From contig NZ_LQQP01000045.1 of assembly GCF_001619615.1 (NCBI RefSeq), positions 1 to 64,000 of the forward strand: DNA of 64,000 nucleotides. The letters run 5' to 3'. The stretch's first letter is position 1. The number at the start of each line of letters is the position of its first letter. This stretch comes from Microbacterium sp. T32. GTDB lineage: Bacteria > Actinomycetota > Actinomycetes > Actinomycetales > Microbacteriaceae. The translations under genes and the position numbers were made by a program. Shown here in pieces: positions 55,128-64,000 of this stretch. The notes below the pieces were generated by a model. It was not told the DNA's origin. It did not search any database and saw nothing but the letters and a program-made list of their open reading frames with translations.

Positions 55128-56914
55128 GCGTCCACCCGCGTCGCCCGCACGGCCATGTACTGCCGACCGGGAAGGTCGACGCGCACCGTCCCGGAATGGA
55201 TGCCGTCCACCCGGTCGATCGTCATGTTCCACGTGTCGATGACGTCGACGGTCCACTCGCCGTCGCCGAGGAGCACGGTCCGGAAGCGCGGGCGGTTGAA
55301 ACCGAAGTAGGCCACGCGCACCGTGGCATCCGTCGACTGCGCCCACGGCACGTCCCAGTCCGACGGCGCGGGGTCCAGCACGCCCCCGGGGACGTCGGCG
55401 AGGACGCGCTCGAGGAAGCCGATCCGCGCGGGGGAGGAGCCGTGCAGCACGCCGCCCTTCGCCCACCACAGCACCTCGTCGTCGGAGCCGGCGGCCGCGG
55501 GCATGATCGCCTCGCCGACCGGCGCGGGCAGGTAGGTCTCGCCATGGCCGACGTACCCGCCGCGGACCGCGCCCTCCCAGAACCGGCGGGTCATCTCCTC
55601 GCCGGTGACGTTGCCCCAGCCCTGGTCGATGTCGCCCTCGTAGGCGCACTCGTCGATGACGACGGGCTTGCCCCACCGCTCGCGCCACTCGTCGGTGTTC
55701 TCGGCCGTGCGATAGACATCGACGCGCTGGACGCTCGCGTGCGTGATCCACGGCCGGCCGTAGTCGTAGAACGGGCGGCAGTTGTGGATCGAGAGCAGAT
55801 GATCGAAAGGGTCCTCCTCGCCGACGATCGCGGCGAGGCGCTCCCAGTCGTCCTCGTCCTTGCTCCAGACGAGGTCGTACTCGTTCGCGAGCGACCACCA
55901 CACGTTCGAGAACGCCGCGAGTCGGCGCACGACGTGCCGGACGTACCGGTCGTCCACGGCGGGACCGAGGTCCGCGAATCCCCAGCGGTCGTAGGCGTGG
56001 AACAGGATGAGGTCGGCCTCGATCCCGAGGGCGCCGAGCTGAGCGATGCGGCGCTCGAGCCGGCGGAAGTGCGCCGGATCGAAGCGTTCGAGGTCGAAGC
56101 CGTCGGCCAGCGATCCGGGGAAGACGAAGTCGTCGGGCTCGTTGGCATTGAACAGGTACGACTTCGGGAACAGGCACATGCGGAGCTTGCGGAACGGTCC
56201 GTCGGCGAGCGTCTCGAGCGTCCGCTCCTGCAGCGCCTCCGGCTGGTGCGTCCACGCGTACGCCGTCGTCCCCAACGGCCGGTGGCGCTCGCCGTCGGCG
56301 TGTCGGAAGTGGAAGCCGTCCACGCGCACCGGACCGTGGGCGCCGGATGCCGGGCCCCCGACGTCCGCGCTTCCGGTCAGGCCGTCGAGCGAGGGGGTCG
56401 TGGCATCCGTCTCGAACGACCAGGTGCCCTCGGCGTCCGCCAGTGCTCGGAACACCCACTCACCGTCGCCGTCGTAGAACCCGCCGACGCGGACGGCCGA
56501 GCCGTCGGGGCGGCGGAAGGTCGCGTGCGCGTCGACGTCGACGAACGGGTTGCCGTGCGAGGGGCCGTCGACGCGTACCTCGAGGACGCCCCATAGGGTC
56601 GTCGCGGCGACGGGACGCACACGCGCGGAGCCGCGCGCGACCTCGTCGCCCTCGTAGGTCGGCGAGGGCGCGATGGCCGGGGCGTAGGGCGGCCGCTCAT
56701 CGCCGTCGCCGATCTCGGCGAGCGCGGCCCAGAACCGTGCGCGGTGGTCGGGGTCCTCGAGGCTCGGCACGATCGCGACGAGCTGGCCGAGGCGGCCGCC
56801 CCGGAACTGCGTCGCCATCGGGGAGGCGGCGACGCCGGGGAGGAAGCGCTCGAGCACGGCACGGGCGCCGGGGTGGTCCAGGGCTTCGCCGAAGGTGGAG
56901 CGGCGGTCGAACAT
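55124..56914 (-). CDS. Putative glycosidase, DUF5060/DUF5605 type
   Basis: 596 residues. An N-terminal helical module (about 1-75, RSTFGEALDHPGARAVLERFLPG) precedes a beta domain of the DUF5060 kind (LWGVLEVRVDGPSHGNPFVDV to GEWVFRALADAEGTWSFE) and a TIM-barrel-like part (FRKLRMCLFPKSYLFN, ADLILFHAYDRWGF, WWSLANEYDLVW with a likely catalytic Glu, VVIDECAYEGDIDQGWG with a second). The spacing of the two acids suits a retaining glycosidase. No signal peptide. It lies 15 bp after the GH78 stop. The substrate is unknown; rhamnose- or arabinose-containing glycans are likely from context. Confidence 0.8.
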   Translation of the reverse strand: MFDRRSTFGEALDHPGARAVLERFLPGVAASPMATQFRGGRLGQLVAIVPSLEDPDHRARFWAALAEIGDGDERPPYAPAIAPSPTYEGDEVARGSARVRPVAATTLWGVLEVRVDGPSHGNPFVDVDAHATFRRPDGSAVRVGGFYDGDGEWVFRALADAEGTWSFETDATTPSLDGLTGSADVGGPASGAHGPVRVDGFHFRHADGERHRPLGTTAYAWTHQPEALQERTLETLADGPFRKLRMCLFPKSYLFNANEPDDFVFPGSLADGFDLERFDPAHFRRLERRIAQLGALGIEADLILFHAYDRWGFADLGPAVDDRYVRHVVRRLAAFSNVWWSLANEYDLVWSKDEDDWERLAAIVGEEDPFDHLLSIHNCRPFYDYGRPWITHASVQRVDVYRTAENTDEWRERWGKPVVIDECAYEGDIDQGWGNVTGEEMTRRFWEGAVRGGYVGHGETYLPAPVGEAIMPAAAGSDDEVLWWAKGGVLHGSSPARIGFLERVLADVPGGVLDPAPSDWDVPWAQSTDATVRVAYFGFNRPRFRTVLLGDGEWTVDVIDTWNMTIDRVDGIHSGTVRVDLPGRQYMAVRATRVDA

Positions 56915-56929
56915 TTCGGTCCTTGCGGG

Positions 56930-59746
56930 TCAGACCGCGCCGGTGGCGGCGCGGACGGCGTGATCGACGCGGTCGAGCACGTCCGGCGGGGTGAACATGA
57001 GGGCGCTGGCGAGCGGCCGGTTCGCGCCCCAGACGGTGTCGGCACGCACGGCCGCGACGCGTTCGGGGGCGCTCTCGGCGAGCGTCTCGAGGAGCGCGGC
57101 GTACGCGCGCGGGTCGTCGATGACGGCCGCGAGCGGCGCCTCGAGACCCGGGAGCGGGGGAGCGGGTGGAGCGGCGGGCAGGACGACCGTCCAACGGTGC
57201 GTTCCCGAACCGACGGCGGCCGGCACGGTCGTCCCGTCCGCCGGGACGCCGGGGAGGTCGACGTCGGCGGTCGTGTTCGGGGGCACCACGGCGGTGATGC
57301 GCACGGCATCCCCCTCCCGACGCCACTCGACCGCGGCCTCGCCGTAGGGCGTCTCGTGCCGCGCGGAGGCGTGCTCGAGCGACGCGAGCGGGCGCGGGGC
57401 GATCCGCACGCGACGGTAGCCGGGCGCGGCGGGGGCGAGGCCCGCCACGGTGCGGTGCAGCCAGTCGGCGACGGCGCCCAGGGCGTAGTGGTTGAACGAG
57501 GTCATCTCGCCCGGGTTCACCGACCCGTCCGGCAGCATGCTGTCCCAGCGCTCCCACACGGTCGTGGCCCCCATCGTCACGGGGTACAGCCAGGACGGAC
57601 ACTCGGTCTGCAGCAGCAGGCGCTCGGCGGCGGCGAGGTGGCCGCCGTCGGTGAGCGCGTTGGCGACGAGCGGCGTCCCGACGAAGCCGGTGCCGATGCG
57701 ATACCCGCCCTCGCGGACGAGCGCGGCGAGACGGTCGCTCAGGGCCTGCCGGGTGGCGGGGTCGTCGACGAGGTCGAACGTGAGCGCGAGCGCGTAGGCG
57801 GTCGGTGCGTCGCTCATCATGCGTCCGGCGGGCGTGACGTACTCCGCCCGGAACGCGCGGCGGCTGCGATCCGCCAGGTCGCCGTAGAGTGCGGCGTCCT
57901 CGTCGAGACCCAGGATGCCGGCCGCCTCGGCGACGAGCCGCAGGGACCGCGCGAAGCACGCGGTCGCGACGATGTCGGCATCCACCTTCGCCTGGCCCGG
58001 CTTGTCGGGCGGGGCGGCCGGATCGAGCCAGTCGCCCAGCTGCATGTGCCCCGCCCACAGTCCGCTCTCGCCGGCGTCGCGGCGGACGGCCTCGACCCAC
58101 GCGCGCATGCTCGGGTACTGCGCGGCGAGCACCTCCCGGTCGCCGAAGCGGTCGTAGAGCACTGACGGGACGACCGTGGCCGCGTCGCCCCACGCCGCGA
58201 CGGGACCGCCGCCGGCGAAGGACGGCAGCGCCGCCGGGATGACGAGGGGGACGACGCCGTCGTGTCGTTCCTGTTCGAGCGCCAGATCGCGCAGCCAGGA
58301 CGTGAGGAACCCCGCGCTGTCGTACAGGAAGCTCGCGGTGGGCGCGAACACCTGCAGGTCGCCGGTCCACCCGAGGCGCTCGTCGCGCTGCGGGCAGTCG
58401 GTCGGGATCGACAGGAAGTTGCCGCGCAGGCCCCACACGACGTTCTCGTGCAGGCGGTCGAGCAGCGCGTGCGACGACGCGAACCAGCCCGTGCGCACGA
58501 GGTCGGTGTGCAGCACGACCGCCTCGACGTCGGCATCGTCGACGTCGACCCCGTCGATCTGCGCGTACCGGAAGCCGTAGAACGAGAACCGGCTCTCGAG
58601 CACGTCGTCGCCACCGGAGAGGAGGAAGGATGCCTCGGCCCGGGCGTTGCGGAGCGGGCGGAGCGCCAGCTCCCCGTCCTCGAGCACCTCGGCGTGGCGG
58701 ATCGTGACGCGGGTACCGGCGGCGCCGCGCACCCGCAGCTGCAGACGCCCGACCAGGTTCTGCCCGAAGTCGAGGATCGTGCCGCCCGACGGCGCGGTGA
58801 GGCGCGCCCGGACGTGCAGCGTCTGCGTGCGACGGACCGGCGGGGCGATCCGCGCCTCGGGCACGGGCACCGTCTCGTAGCCCGGGCGCGCGACGGCGCC
58901 CACGCGGGCCGGTGCCCACCGCGAGCCCGCCGTGACGGTCTCGCCGGTTCGGCCCAGGTCCTGTTCCTCGCCGGCGTAGATGCCGCTCGCGCGGACGGGC
59001 CCGTCCGGGGACGCCTCCCACCCCGCGCCGGTCGCGGCGAGCGTCGCGACCTCGCCGTCCTCGTACGTCACGCGCAGTTGCGCGAGGAAGGACGGCTGGT
59101 CGCCGTAGACGCGGTCGGTGAACGTGAAGAAGCCGTACTTCTCGGTGTACCAGGCGCCCGCGATCGTGGCACCGAGGACGTTCTCGCCGGCGCCGACGAG
59201 GGCGGTGACGTCGACCGTCTCGTGCACGAGCCGGTCGCGGTACGACGTCCACCCGGGCGACAGCACGTCGTCGCTCACGGGCGTCCCGTTGATCTCGGGC
59301 TCGGCGACGCCCAGGGCCGTCCAGAACAGCACGGCGCTGCGCACCGGCCGCTCGAGGTGGAACGTCGTGCGCACGAGGGCGGGCTGCGCCGGCACCGAGG
59401 CGTCCGCGAGACCGATCGGTTCGGCGACCCACTCGCCGTCACCGAGAAACCCCGCGACGACCGGCCGGGGCGGGCTCCACGGGCTCGTCCCGCCGTCGGT
59501 TCCCGTGACGCGGACGCGCACGTCGCGGCGCTCGCCCGGGGCGAGCGGGCGGAACGGCCAGTCCACGAGGACCGCGTCGTCGCCTTCGGCGGCGATCGTG
59601 TCGATGCCGTCCGTCAGCTCGGCGCGGACCTGACGCCAGTCCGGCGTCTCCGTCCGCACGCGCCACGACAGGCGGGGGCGGGCGACCGCGACGAACACGG
59701 TGTCCTCCCGCAGCTCCGCATGGAGCGTCACCTCTGCCTCGCTCAT
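56930..59746 (-). CDS. Alpha-L-rhamnosidase, GH78
   Basis: 938 residues. The multi-domain GH78 order is visible: N-terminal beta domains (RPRLSWRVRTETPDWRQ), a carbohydrate-binding-like part (LNGTPV-type phrase EINGTPVSDDVLSPGWTSY), then the (alpha/alpha)6 catalytic domain with NFLSIPTDCPQRDERLGWTGD and NPGEMTSFNHYALGAV, and a C-terminal beta domain. After it comes an extra helical tail of about 70 residues (LEAPLAAVIDDPRAYAALLETLAE) that resembles the N-terminal module of the next gene. No signal peptide is present, so it works on imported rhamnosides. ATG 59746 overlaps the GH43 stop. Confidence 0.92.
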   Translation of the reverse strand: MSEAEVTLHAELREDTVFVAVARPRLSWRVRTETPDWRQVRAELTDGIDTIAAEGDDAVLVDWPFRPLAPGERRDVRVRVTGTDGGTSPWSPPRPVVAGFLGDGEWVAEPIGLADASVPAQPALVRTTFHLERPVRSAVLFWTALGVAEPEINGTPVSDDVLSPGWTSYRDRLVHETVDVTALVGAGENVLGATIAGAWYTEKYGFFTFTDRVYGDQPSFLAQLRVTYEDGEVATLAATGAGWEASPDGPVRASGIYAGEEQDLGRTGETVTAGSRWAPARVGAVARPGYETVPVPEARIAPPVRRTQTLHVRARLTAPSGGTILDFGQNLVGRLQLRVRGAAGTRVTIRHAEVLEDGELALRPLRNARAEASFLLSGGDDVLESRFSFYGFRYAQIDGVDVDDADVEAVVLHTDLVRTGWFASSHALLDRLHENVVWGLRGNFLSIPTDCPQRDERLGWTGDLQVFAPTASFLYDSAGFLTSWLRDLALEQERHDGVVPLVIPAALPSFAGGGPVAAWGDAATVVPSVLYDRFGDREVLAAQYPSMRAWVEAVRRDAGESGLWAGHMQLGDWLDPAAPPDKPGQAKVDADIVATACFARSLRLVAEAAGILGLDEDAALYGDLADRSRRAFRAEYVTPAGRMMSDAPTAYALALTFDLVDDPATRQALSDRLAALVREGGYRIGTGFVGTPLVANALTDGGHLAAAERLLLQTECPSWLYPVTMGATTVWERWDSMLPDGSVNPGEMTSFNHYALGAVADWLHRTVAGLAPAAPGYRRVRIAPRPLASLEHASARHETPYGEAAVEWRREGDAVRITAVVPPNTTADVDLPGVPADGTTVPAAVGSGTHRWTVVLPAAPPAPPLPGLEAPLAAVIDDPRAYAALLETLAESAPERVAAVRADTVWGANRPLASALMFTPPDVLDRVDHAVRAATGAV

Positions 59747-61257
59747 TCGTCGTTCCCCTCGGAGATCCAGTTCGTGGCATCCACTCGTCCCTCGCGGGCG
59801 TACACGCCGATGACGCGGCCGGTGAACGACTCCGCCGTCTCCGACGACAGGAACCTGCCGTCGACGTCGGCGAGATCGATGCGGCGGCCCGCCACCGTGG
59901 CCGCGAAATGGAAGACGTCGCTCGTGCGGGCGAAACCCTGTTCGGTCTCGGGCCGGCGCGAGTCGATGTGCAGCGTCACGCGGTCGGCGTCGACGGATGC
60001 CACCCACTCCTGGACGAGACCCGCGACGTTCGCGCGGGCGACGACGCGACCGCCGCCCGCCTCGACCTCGACGTGGAAGTCCTCGTCGTAGCGGACGGCC
60101 AGCCCGCCGATTCCGGCGGTGCAGTCCAGGTCGACGGAGGTCGACTGCGTCAGGTGCTCCTGGCGACGACCGACGAACACCGGTCGCGGGTCGTCGAGCG
60201 TCGACCCGTCGGCGCGCAGGACGAGCCACCCGGGGCGGGTCGTGCGGTCGGACACCTGCTCCGGCAGCCGGCGCGGGGTGATCCACTCGCCGTCCAGCGG
60301 GGTGTCGGGCGAGAACGTCGCCTCGACGTGCGTTCCGGGACGCGGGTTCAGCCCGACCGGTTCCATCGTGGGCCAGCCGTCCGCGTGCCACCGCACGCGG
60401 GTGACGAACGTCTCGCGTCCGAGCGCGGAGAACGCGCGCGTCATGCTGCGCGGGCGCACGCCCAGCAGCACGCACAGCCACTCGCCGTCCGGGCCGATCA
60501 CGAGGTCGCCGTGGCCGGTGTTCTGCACGGGGCGGATCGTCGACCGCGCCGACACGATCGGGTTCGCGGGTCCGGTCTCGAAGGGCCCCTCGGGGCGGTC
60601 CGCGCGGGCGATGGACACGCCGTGTCCGCGCTCGGTGCCGCCCTCGGCGATCAGCAGGTACCAGCGCCCGTCGATCTCGTAGAGGTGCGGCGCCTCGGGG
60701 AACTGCCCGCCGGTGCCCGACCACAGCGACCGCGGCTCCTCGAGCGCGCGGTGCGTACCGAGGTCGACCCGGGCCTGCAGGATGCCGAGGTGCCGGCCGG
60801 CCCCCTCGCCGCCGAGGATCAGCCCCGAGTACGTGATGATCGCGACGCCGTCGGCATCCCACGCGATGTCGGGGTCGATGCCGTCGAGCGAGGCCCGGCC
60901 CGCCGAGTCGGTGATCAGGTCGCCGTCGCTCCACGGCCCCGCGGGGTCGGTCGCGGTGAAGTGCAGCATGCCCCGGCCCATGGCATCCGTCACGACGAGG
61001 TGGAAGACGCCGTCGCGGTGGCGCAGGGTCGGCGCCCACGCGCCACCCGCCGTGCGCACGTCCTCGACACCGAGCTGCCCGGGACGCGTGGCGACGTGGC
61101 CGATGAGCTCCCACGTGACGAAGTCGGTGGACCGGTGGATCGGGATGCCGGGAAGGTACTCGAACGTCGAGGTCGCCAGATACCACGCGTCGCCGACGCG
61201 CACGGCCGACGGGTCGGGGTGGAAGCCGGGGATCAGGGGGTTGGGGTAATCGGTCAT
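59743..61257 (-). CDS. GH43 beta-xylosidase/alpha-L-arabinofuranosidase
   Basis: 504 residues. The five-bladed propeller starts NPLIPGFHPDPSAVRVG with catalytic base Asp15; Asp130 in GIDPDIAWD is the expected modulator and Glu188 in QFPEAPHLYE the acid. The C-terminal 200 residues form the beta-sandwich (GH43_C2/DUF1349-like) of the xylosidase subfamilies. Cytosolic by lack of signal peptide. It overlaps both neighbours by ATGA. It probably trims xylose or arabinose from oligosaccharides. Confidence 0.93.
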   Translation of the reverse strand: MTDYPNPLIPGFHPDPSAVRVGDAWYLATSTFEYLPGIPIHRSTDFVTWELIGHVATRPGQLGVEDVRTAGGAWAPTLRHRDGVFHLVVTDAMGRGMLHFTATDPAGPWSDGDLITDSAGRASLDGIDPDIAWDADGVAIITYSGLILGGEGAGRHLGILQARVDLGTHRALEEPRSLWSGTGGQFPEAPHLYEIDGRWYLLIAEGGTERGHGVSIARADRPEGPFETGPANPIVSARSTIRPVQNTGHGDLVIGPDGEWLCVLLGVRPRSMTRAFSALGRETFVTRVRWHADGWPTMEPVGLNPRPGTHVEATFSPDTPLDGEWITPRRLPEQVSDRTTRPGWLVLRADGSTLDDPRPVFVGRRQEHLTQSTSVDLDCTAGIGGLAVRYDEDFHVEVEAGGGRVVARANVAGLVQEWVASVDADRVTLHIDSRRPETEQGFARTSDVFHFAATVAGRRIDLADVDGRFLSSETAESFTGRVIGVYAREGRVDATNWISEGNDE

Positions 61258-62378
61258 GCGCCGGCTCCCAGGACGCGCCCGATCTCCGCTGCTAGGGCGA
61301 TCGCGCGCGGATCACCGCCGCCGGGCCACGGGCCGCGCACGATCGTCCACGCGAACGCGACGCCGGTGTCGGGGTCGACGCACGCGAAGCAGCCCGCCGC
61401 GCCGTCGTGCCCGAAGGCCCGCGGTCCGCCGAACGGCATCGCGGCCGAGGGCTTCTGGAACACGATCCCGTGGGCGCGGTCGTGCTGGCCGAGCACCTCG
61501 TCGAAGCCGCGCACCTGCTGCTGCCCGATCGCCGCGACCGTCTCCGCGGAGAGGAACGGCGCCACTCCCTCGACGCCGGTGACGGCGGCCGCGAGCAGGC
61601 GCGCGATGCCGCGGGCGCTCCCCGTCGCCGAGGTCGCTGGGTGCCCGTAGCCCCAGCTGCGGCGGTCGTTCGCCATGTCGACGCTCGAGCGTCCCGGGCC
61701 GAACACGAGGGCGCCGAGGGGCGTGGCGCGGCGCTCGCCGACCCCGGTCGCGGGCGGGATCATCGGGAGGACGTCGACGCGCCGCGCCTCCTGGTCGGCG
61801 GGGAGGCCGAGGAAGAAGTCGACACCGTGCGGCGCGCGGATCTCCTCCTCGTAGAAGGCGTGCATCGACCGGCCGCTCGCACGCTGCACGAGTTCGGCGC
61901 CGAGCGTTCCGATCGTCGTGGCGTGGTAGCCGAAGGCGCTTCCCGGATGCCAGAACGGCACGCTCGCCGCCAGGCTCGCCGCCGCGGACTCCTGGTCGAG
62001 CATGTCGACGAAGTCGAGCGCCGGGGTGGCCTGGGGGAGTCCGGCCTGGTGCGAGAGCAGCTGGCGCACCGTGACGGCGGCCTTCCCGGACGCGGCGAAC
62101 TCCGGCCAGTACCGCGCGACCGGGGCGTCGAGGTCGAGCAGCCCCCGTTCCACCAGCAGGCCGACGGTGATGCCGATCGTGTTCTTCGACACCGAGTAGG
62201 GCACGAGGACGCTGTCCTCACCGAGGTGCGGTCCGCCCCACACGTCCAGCACGGGCGTGCCGCGGTGGAACGCCGCGGCCTGGAACGACAGGTCCGGGTC
62301 GGCCGCGAGCGCGGCCTCCAGGCGGTCGCGCGCGGCCGCGAGGCGCGGGTCGATGGAGCCGTGCAGGAGGCCGGTCAT
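61254..62378 (-). CDS. Serine hydrolase, beta-lactamase/EstB fold
   Basis: 374 residues. The class C beta-lactamase-like active site is complete: Ser62-x-x-Lys65 in YSVSKN, Tyr151 in FGYHATTIG, and a FGHDGAAG (H/KxG) near 335. No signal peptide is seen, unlike true beta-lactamases, so an esterase role is more likely. It sits between GH3 and GH43 with ATGA overlaps on both sides, which suggests that it removes ester groups (such as acetyl or aryl esters) from the same glycosides. That role is inference. Confidence 0.88.
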   Translation of the reverse strand: MTGLLHGSIDPRLAAARDRLEAALAADPDLSFQAAAFHRGTPVLDVWGGPHLGEDSVLVPYSVSKNTIGITVGLLVERGLLDLDAPVARYWPEFAASGKAAVTVRQLLSHQAGLPQATPALDFVDMLDQESAAASLAASVPFWHPGSAFGYHATTIGTLGAELVQRASGRSMHAFYEEEIRAPHGVDFFLGLPADQEARRVDVLPMIPPATGVGERRATPLGALVFGPGRSSVDMANDRRSWGYGHPATSATGSARGIARLLAAAVTGVEGVAPFLSAETVAAIGQQQVRGFDEVLGQHDRAHGIVFQKPSAAMPFGGPRAFGHDGAAGCFACVDPDTGVAFAWTIVRGPWPGGGDPRAIALAAEIGRVLGAGA

Positions 62379-64000
62379 CCCTCGACCTCCCACGCCACGG
62401 AGAGCGGCGTCTCCGCGACGGACGCTCCCACGCGCAGCGTGTAGGTCCCGGATTCGACCTCCCACCCGGCATCCCAGTGGGCCAGTCGGCGACGGGGCAC
62501 GGACACGCGCGCGGTCACCGTCTCACCGGCATCCGCGCGGACGGCGGCGAAACCGACGAGCCACCGGACGGGACGGTCGACCGTGGATGCCGCGCGCTCG
62601 GCGTACACCTGGACGACCTGGCCGCCGGCGCGCGCCCCGGCGTTGGTGAGCGTCACGACGACGTCGTCGCCGTCGCGCTCGGCGCCGTCCCACGCCCAGG
62701 TGGTGTACCCCAGGCCGTGACCGAACGGGAAGGCCGGACGGACTCCGGACTTCAGCCACGCGCGGTATCCGATGTGAATGCCTTCGCTGTAGCGCAGCAC
62801 GCCGTCCCGGGGCGTCACGTCCTGGACGGGGACGTCCGCGAGCGTGGCGGGCCACGTCGTGGGGAGGCGTCCGCCGGGCTCGGCGGCACCGGTGAGGACG
62901 TCGGCGAGGGCGGTGCCGAACTCCTGGCCGCCGAAGTAGCCCTGGACGATGGCCGCGACGTCGCCCGCCCACGGCAGCACGACGGGGGAACCGGCGTTGA
63001 CGATCACGACGGTGCGCGGATTGGCGGCGACCACGGCGCGCACGAGGTCGTCCTGCCGCCCCGGGAGGTCGAGCGACTCGCGGTCGTAGCCCTCGGACTC
63101 GACCTTGGAGTTGGTGCCGACCACGACGACGGCGACATCGGCCGCGGCGGCCGCGGCGGCCGCGCGGGCGATGAGCTCGTCGGCATCCGTGTTCTCCGGG
63201 GCGATGCCGAGCGTGACGCTCATCGCGCCGGGGATGCCGGCCTCGTCGTTCCGCGCGAACTCGGCGCGGACGGCGATCTCGCGCCCCGCCTCCGTACGGA
63301 CCGCGACGGTGAGCGACGGCGGGTTCAGGAACGCGGCCCCGAGATCGGTCCCGGCGAGGACGGGGGTGTCGTCGAGGACGAGGGCGCCGTCGAGGAAGAG
63401 ACGGCCCGCGTTCGCGCCGGCGAAGCCGAGCTGGATCTCGCCGCTCGTCTCGGGCGTGTAGACGGTCTCGAGAACGACGGTGCGCGACTGCGCGATCGGG
63501 GCGTCGCCGCCGAACCACACCAGCGCGGTCGCCCGGCGGTCCTCGGCGTAGAGGTCGCGACCGTCCTCGCCGACGAACGTCACCCGCATCCCGGGGTCCC
63601 CGGTCGCGGGGTTGCGCAGCTGCGCGAGCGGGATCTCGGCCACGCCCTCCTGCACGACGGCGCCGAGCTCGTAGGTGACGCGGTCGGATCCGTAGGCGCG
63701 GCGCAGGCCGTCGAGGGGCGAGACGATGCGCTCGGGCACGACCGTCGCGCTGCCGCCGCCCTGCGTGCGGGCGTCGCGGGCGTTCTGGCCGATGACGGCG
63801 ATCGAGCCGATCGTCGAGGGGTCGAGGGGCAGGATGCCGTCGTTGGCGAGCAGCACCGTGCCGGCGACCGCCGACTCGCGCGCGAAGGCCGTGGCATCCA
63901 GGGGAGCGGGCTCGATCGCGGGGGCGTCGCCCAGCGCTCCGACGCGCTCGGCCAGGAGCAGCATGCGCAGGACCTTGCGGTCGAGGTCGGCCTCGGGGAC
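62375..64000 (-). CDS. GH3 glycosidase with PA14 insert, 5' end outside window
   Basis: 542 codons are visible; the frame is open to base 64000, and the N-terminal barrel with the catalytic nucleophile lies beyond the edge. Present are the start of the GH3 C-terminal domain (GTVLLANDGILPLDP, AVIGQNA), a PA14 insertion (about RATALVWFGGDAPIAQSR to GRLFLDGALV), the resumed domain (DVAVVVVGTNSKVESEGYDRESLDLPG, PFGHGLGYTTW) and the Fn3-like end. PA14-containing GH3 enzymes are usually beta-glucosidases. Its stop overlaps the serine hydrolase start in ATGA. Confidence 0.9.
   Translation of the reverse strand, partial: VPEADLDRKVLRMLLLAERVGALGDAPAIEPAPLDATAFARESAVAGTVLLANDGILPLDPSTIGSIAVIGQNARDARTQGGGSATVVPERIVSPLDGLRRAYGSDRVTYELGAVVQEGVAEIPLAQLRNPATGDPGMRVTFVGEDGRDLYAEDRRATALVWFGGDAPIAQSRTVVLETVYTPETSGEIQLGFAGANAGRLFLDGALVLDDTPVLAGTDLGAAFLNPPSLTVAVRTEAGREIAVRAEFARNDEAGIPGAMSVTLGIAPENTDADELIARAAAAAAAADVAVVVVGTNSKVESEGYDRESLDLPGRQDDLVRAVVAANPRTVVIVNAGSPVVLPWAGDVAAIVQGYFGGQEFGTALADVLTGAAEPGGRLPTTWPATLADVPVQDVTPRDGVLRYSEGIHIGYRAWLKSGVRPAFPFGHGLGYTTWAWDGAERDGDDVVVTLTNAGARAGGQVVQVYAERAASTVDRPVRWLVGFAAVRADAGETVTARVSVPRRRLAHWDAGWEVESGTYTLRVGASVAETPLSVAWEVEG

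Noticed and set aside
61254..62378. Beta-lactamase (antibiotic resistance) reading of the serine hydrolase
   Set aside because: Although SxxK and the Tyr are present, there is no signal peptide and the gene is embedded in a glycosidase operon, so an esterase role is better supported.

Overview
The window is very GC-rich, with third codon positions almost all G or C and many GTG/TTG starts. Gene content (arabinose and xylose operons, LacI/ROK regulators, glycosidase operons with carbohydrate ABC importers lacking their own ATPase, DUF4383 and MpaB-type proteins) and likely leaderless promoters point to an actinobacterium. Microbacteriaceae, probably Microbacterium, is my best guess; I see no rRNA or single-copy marker that would fix this. 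No tRNA, rRNA, IS element, prophage or CRISPR array was recognised.

Layout. 1-8.0 kb: a family 2 glycosyltransferase running in from the left edge, an ABC-F ATPase, a very short LysR-like protein, a GMC dehydrogenase translationally coupled to an unusual alpha/beta-hydrolase + gluconate-dehydrogenase-small-subunit fusion, and an SDR. 8.2-17.4 kb: a surface-polysaccharide cluster with glycosyltransferases, a flippase, an O-antigen-polymerase-like protein and a nucleotidyltransferase-fold protein; one glycosyltransferase carries a one-base frameshift. 17.6-30 kb: sugar catabolism with alditol oxidase, a ROK regulator, a glutathione peroxidase, xylA, xylB, a LacI regulator and araD-araB-araA behind a perfect 16-bp operator palindrome. 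30-42 kb: dGTPase; a beta-glucosidase with a sugar ABC importer and a divergent LacI regulator; glycerate kinase; MarR; homocysteine S-methyltransferase. 42-54 kb: a TetR/NmrA divergent pair, a truncated tandem membrane-protein duplication, Lrp with alanine dehydrogenase, a CitA/CitB-like two-component system facing dctA and a CitE-like gene, DUF1992, MpaB and two small membrane proteins. 54.4-64 kb: a tightly overlapping minus-strand operon of GH3, serine hydrolase, GH43, GH78, a DUF5060/DUF5605-type glycosidase and an SDR, entering from the right edge and suited to trimming rhamnose/arabinose/xylose-decorated glycosides.

The most unusual feature is a set of 21 short palindromic elements in five families. 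Each family has its own conserved sequence and a nearly fixed length: A 61 bp (nine copies), B 65 bp (three), C 70-71 bp (three), D 52-53 bp (four in tandem) and E 68 bp (two). Nearly all lie between genes, mostly 3' of at least one gene; one family A copy is read in frame inside a glycosyltransferase. In families A, B and E shorter inverted repeats are nested inside the long one. In addition the heptamer GGATGCC (reverse complement GGCATCC) is scattered through genes and repeats at well above the frequency that base composition predicts.
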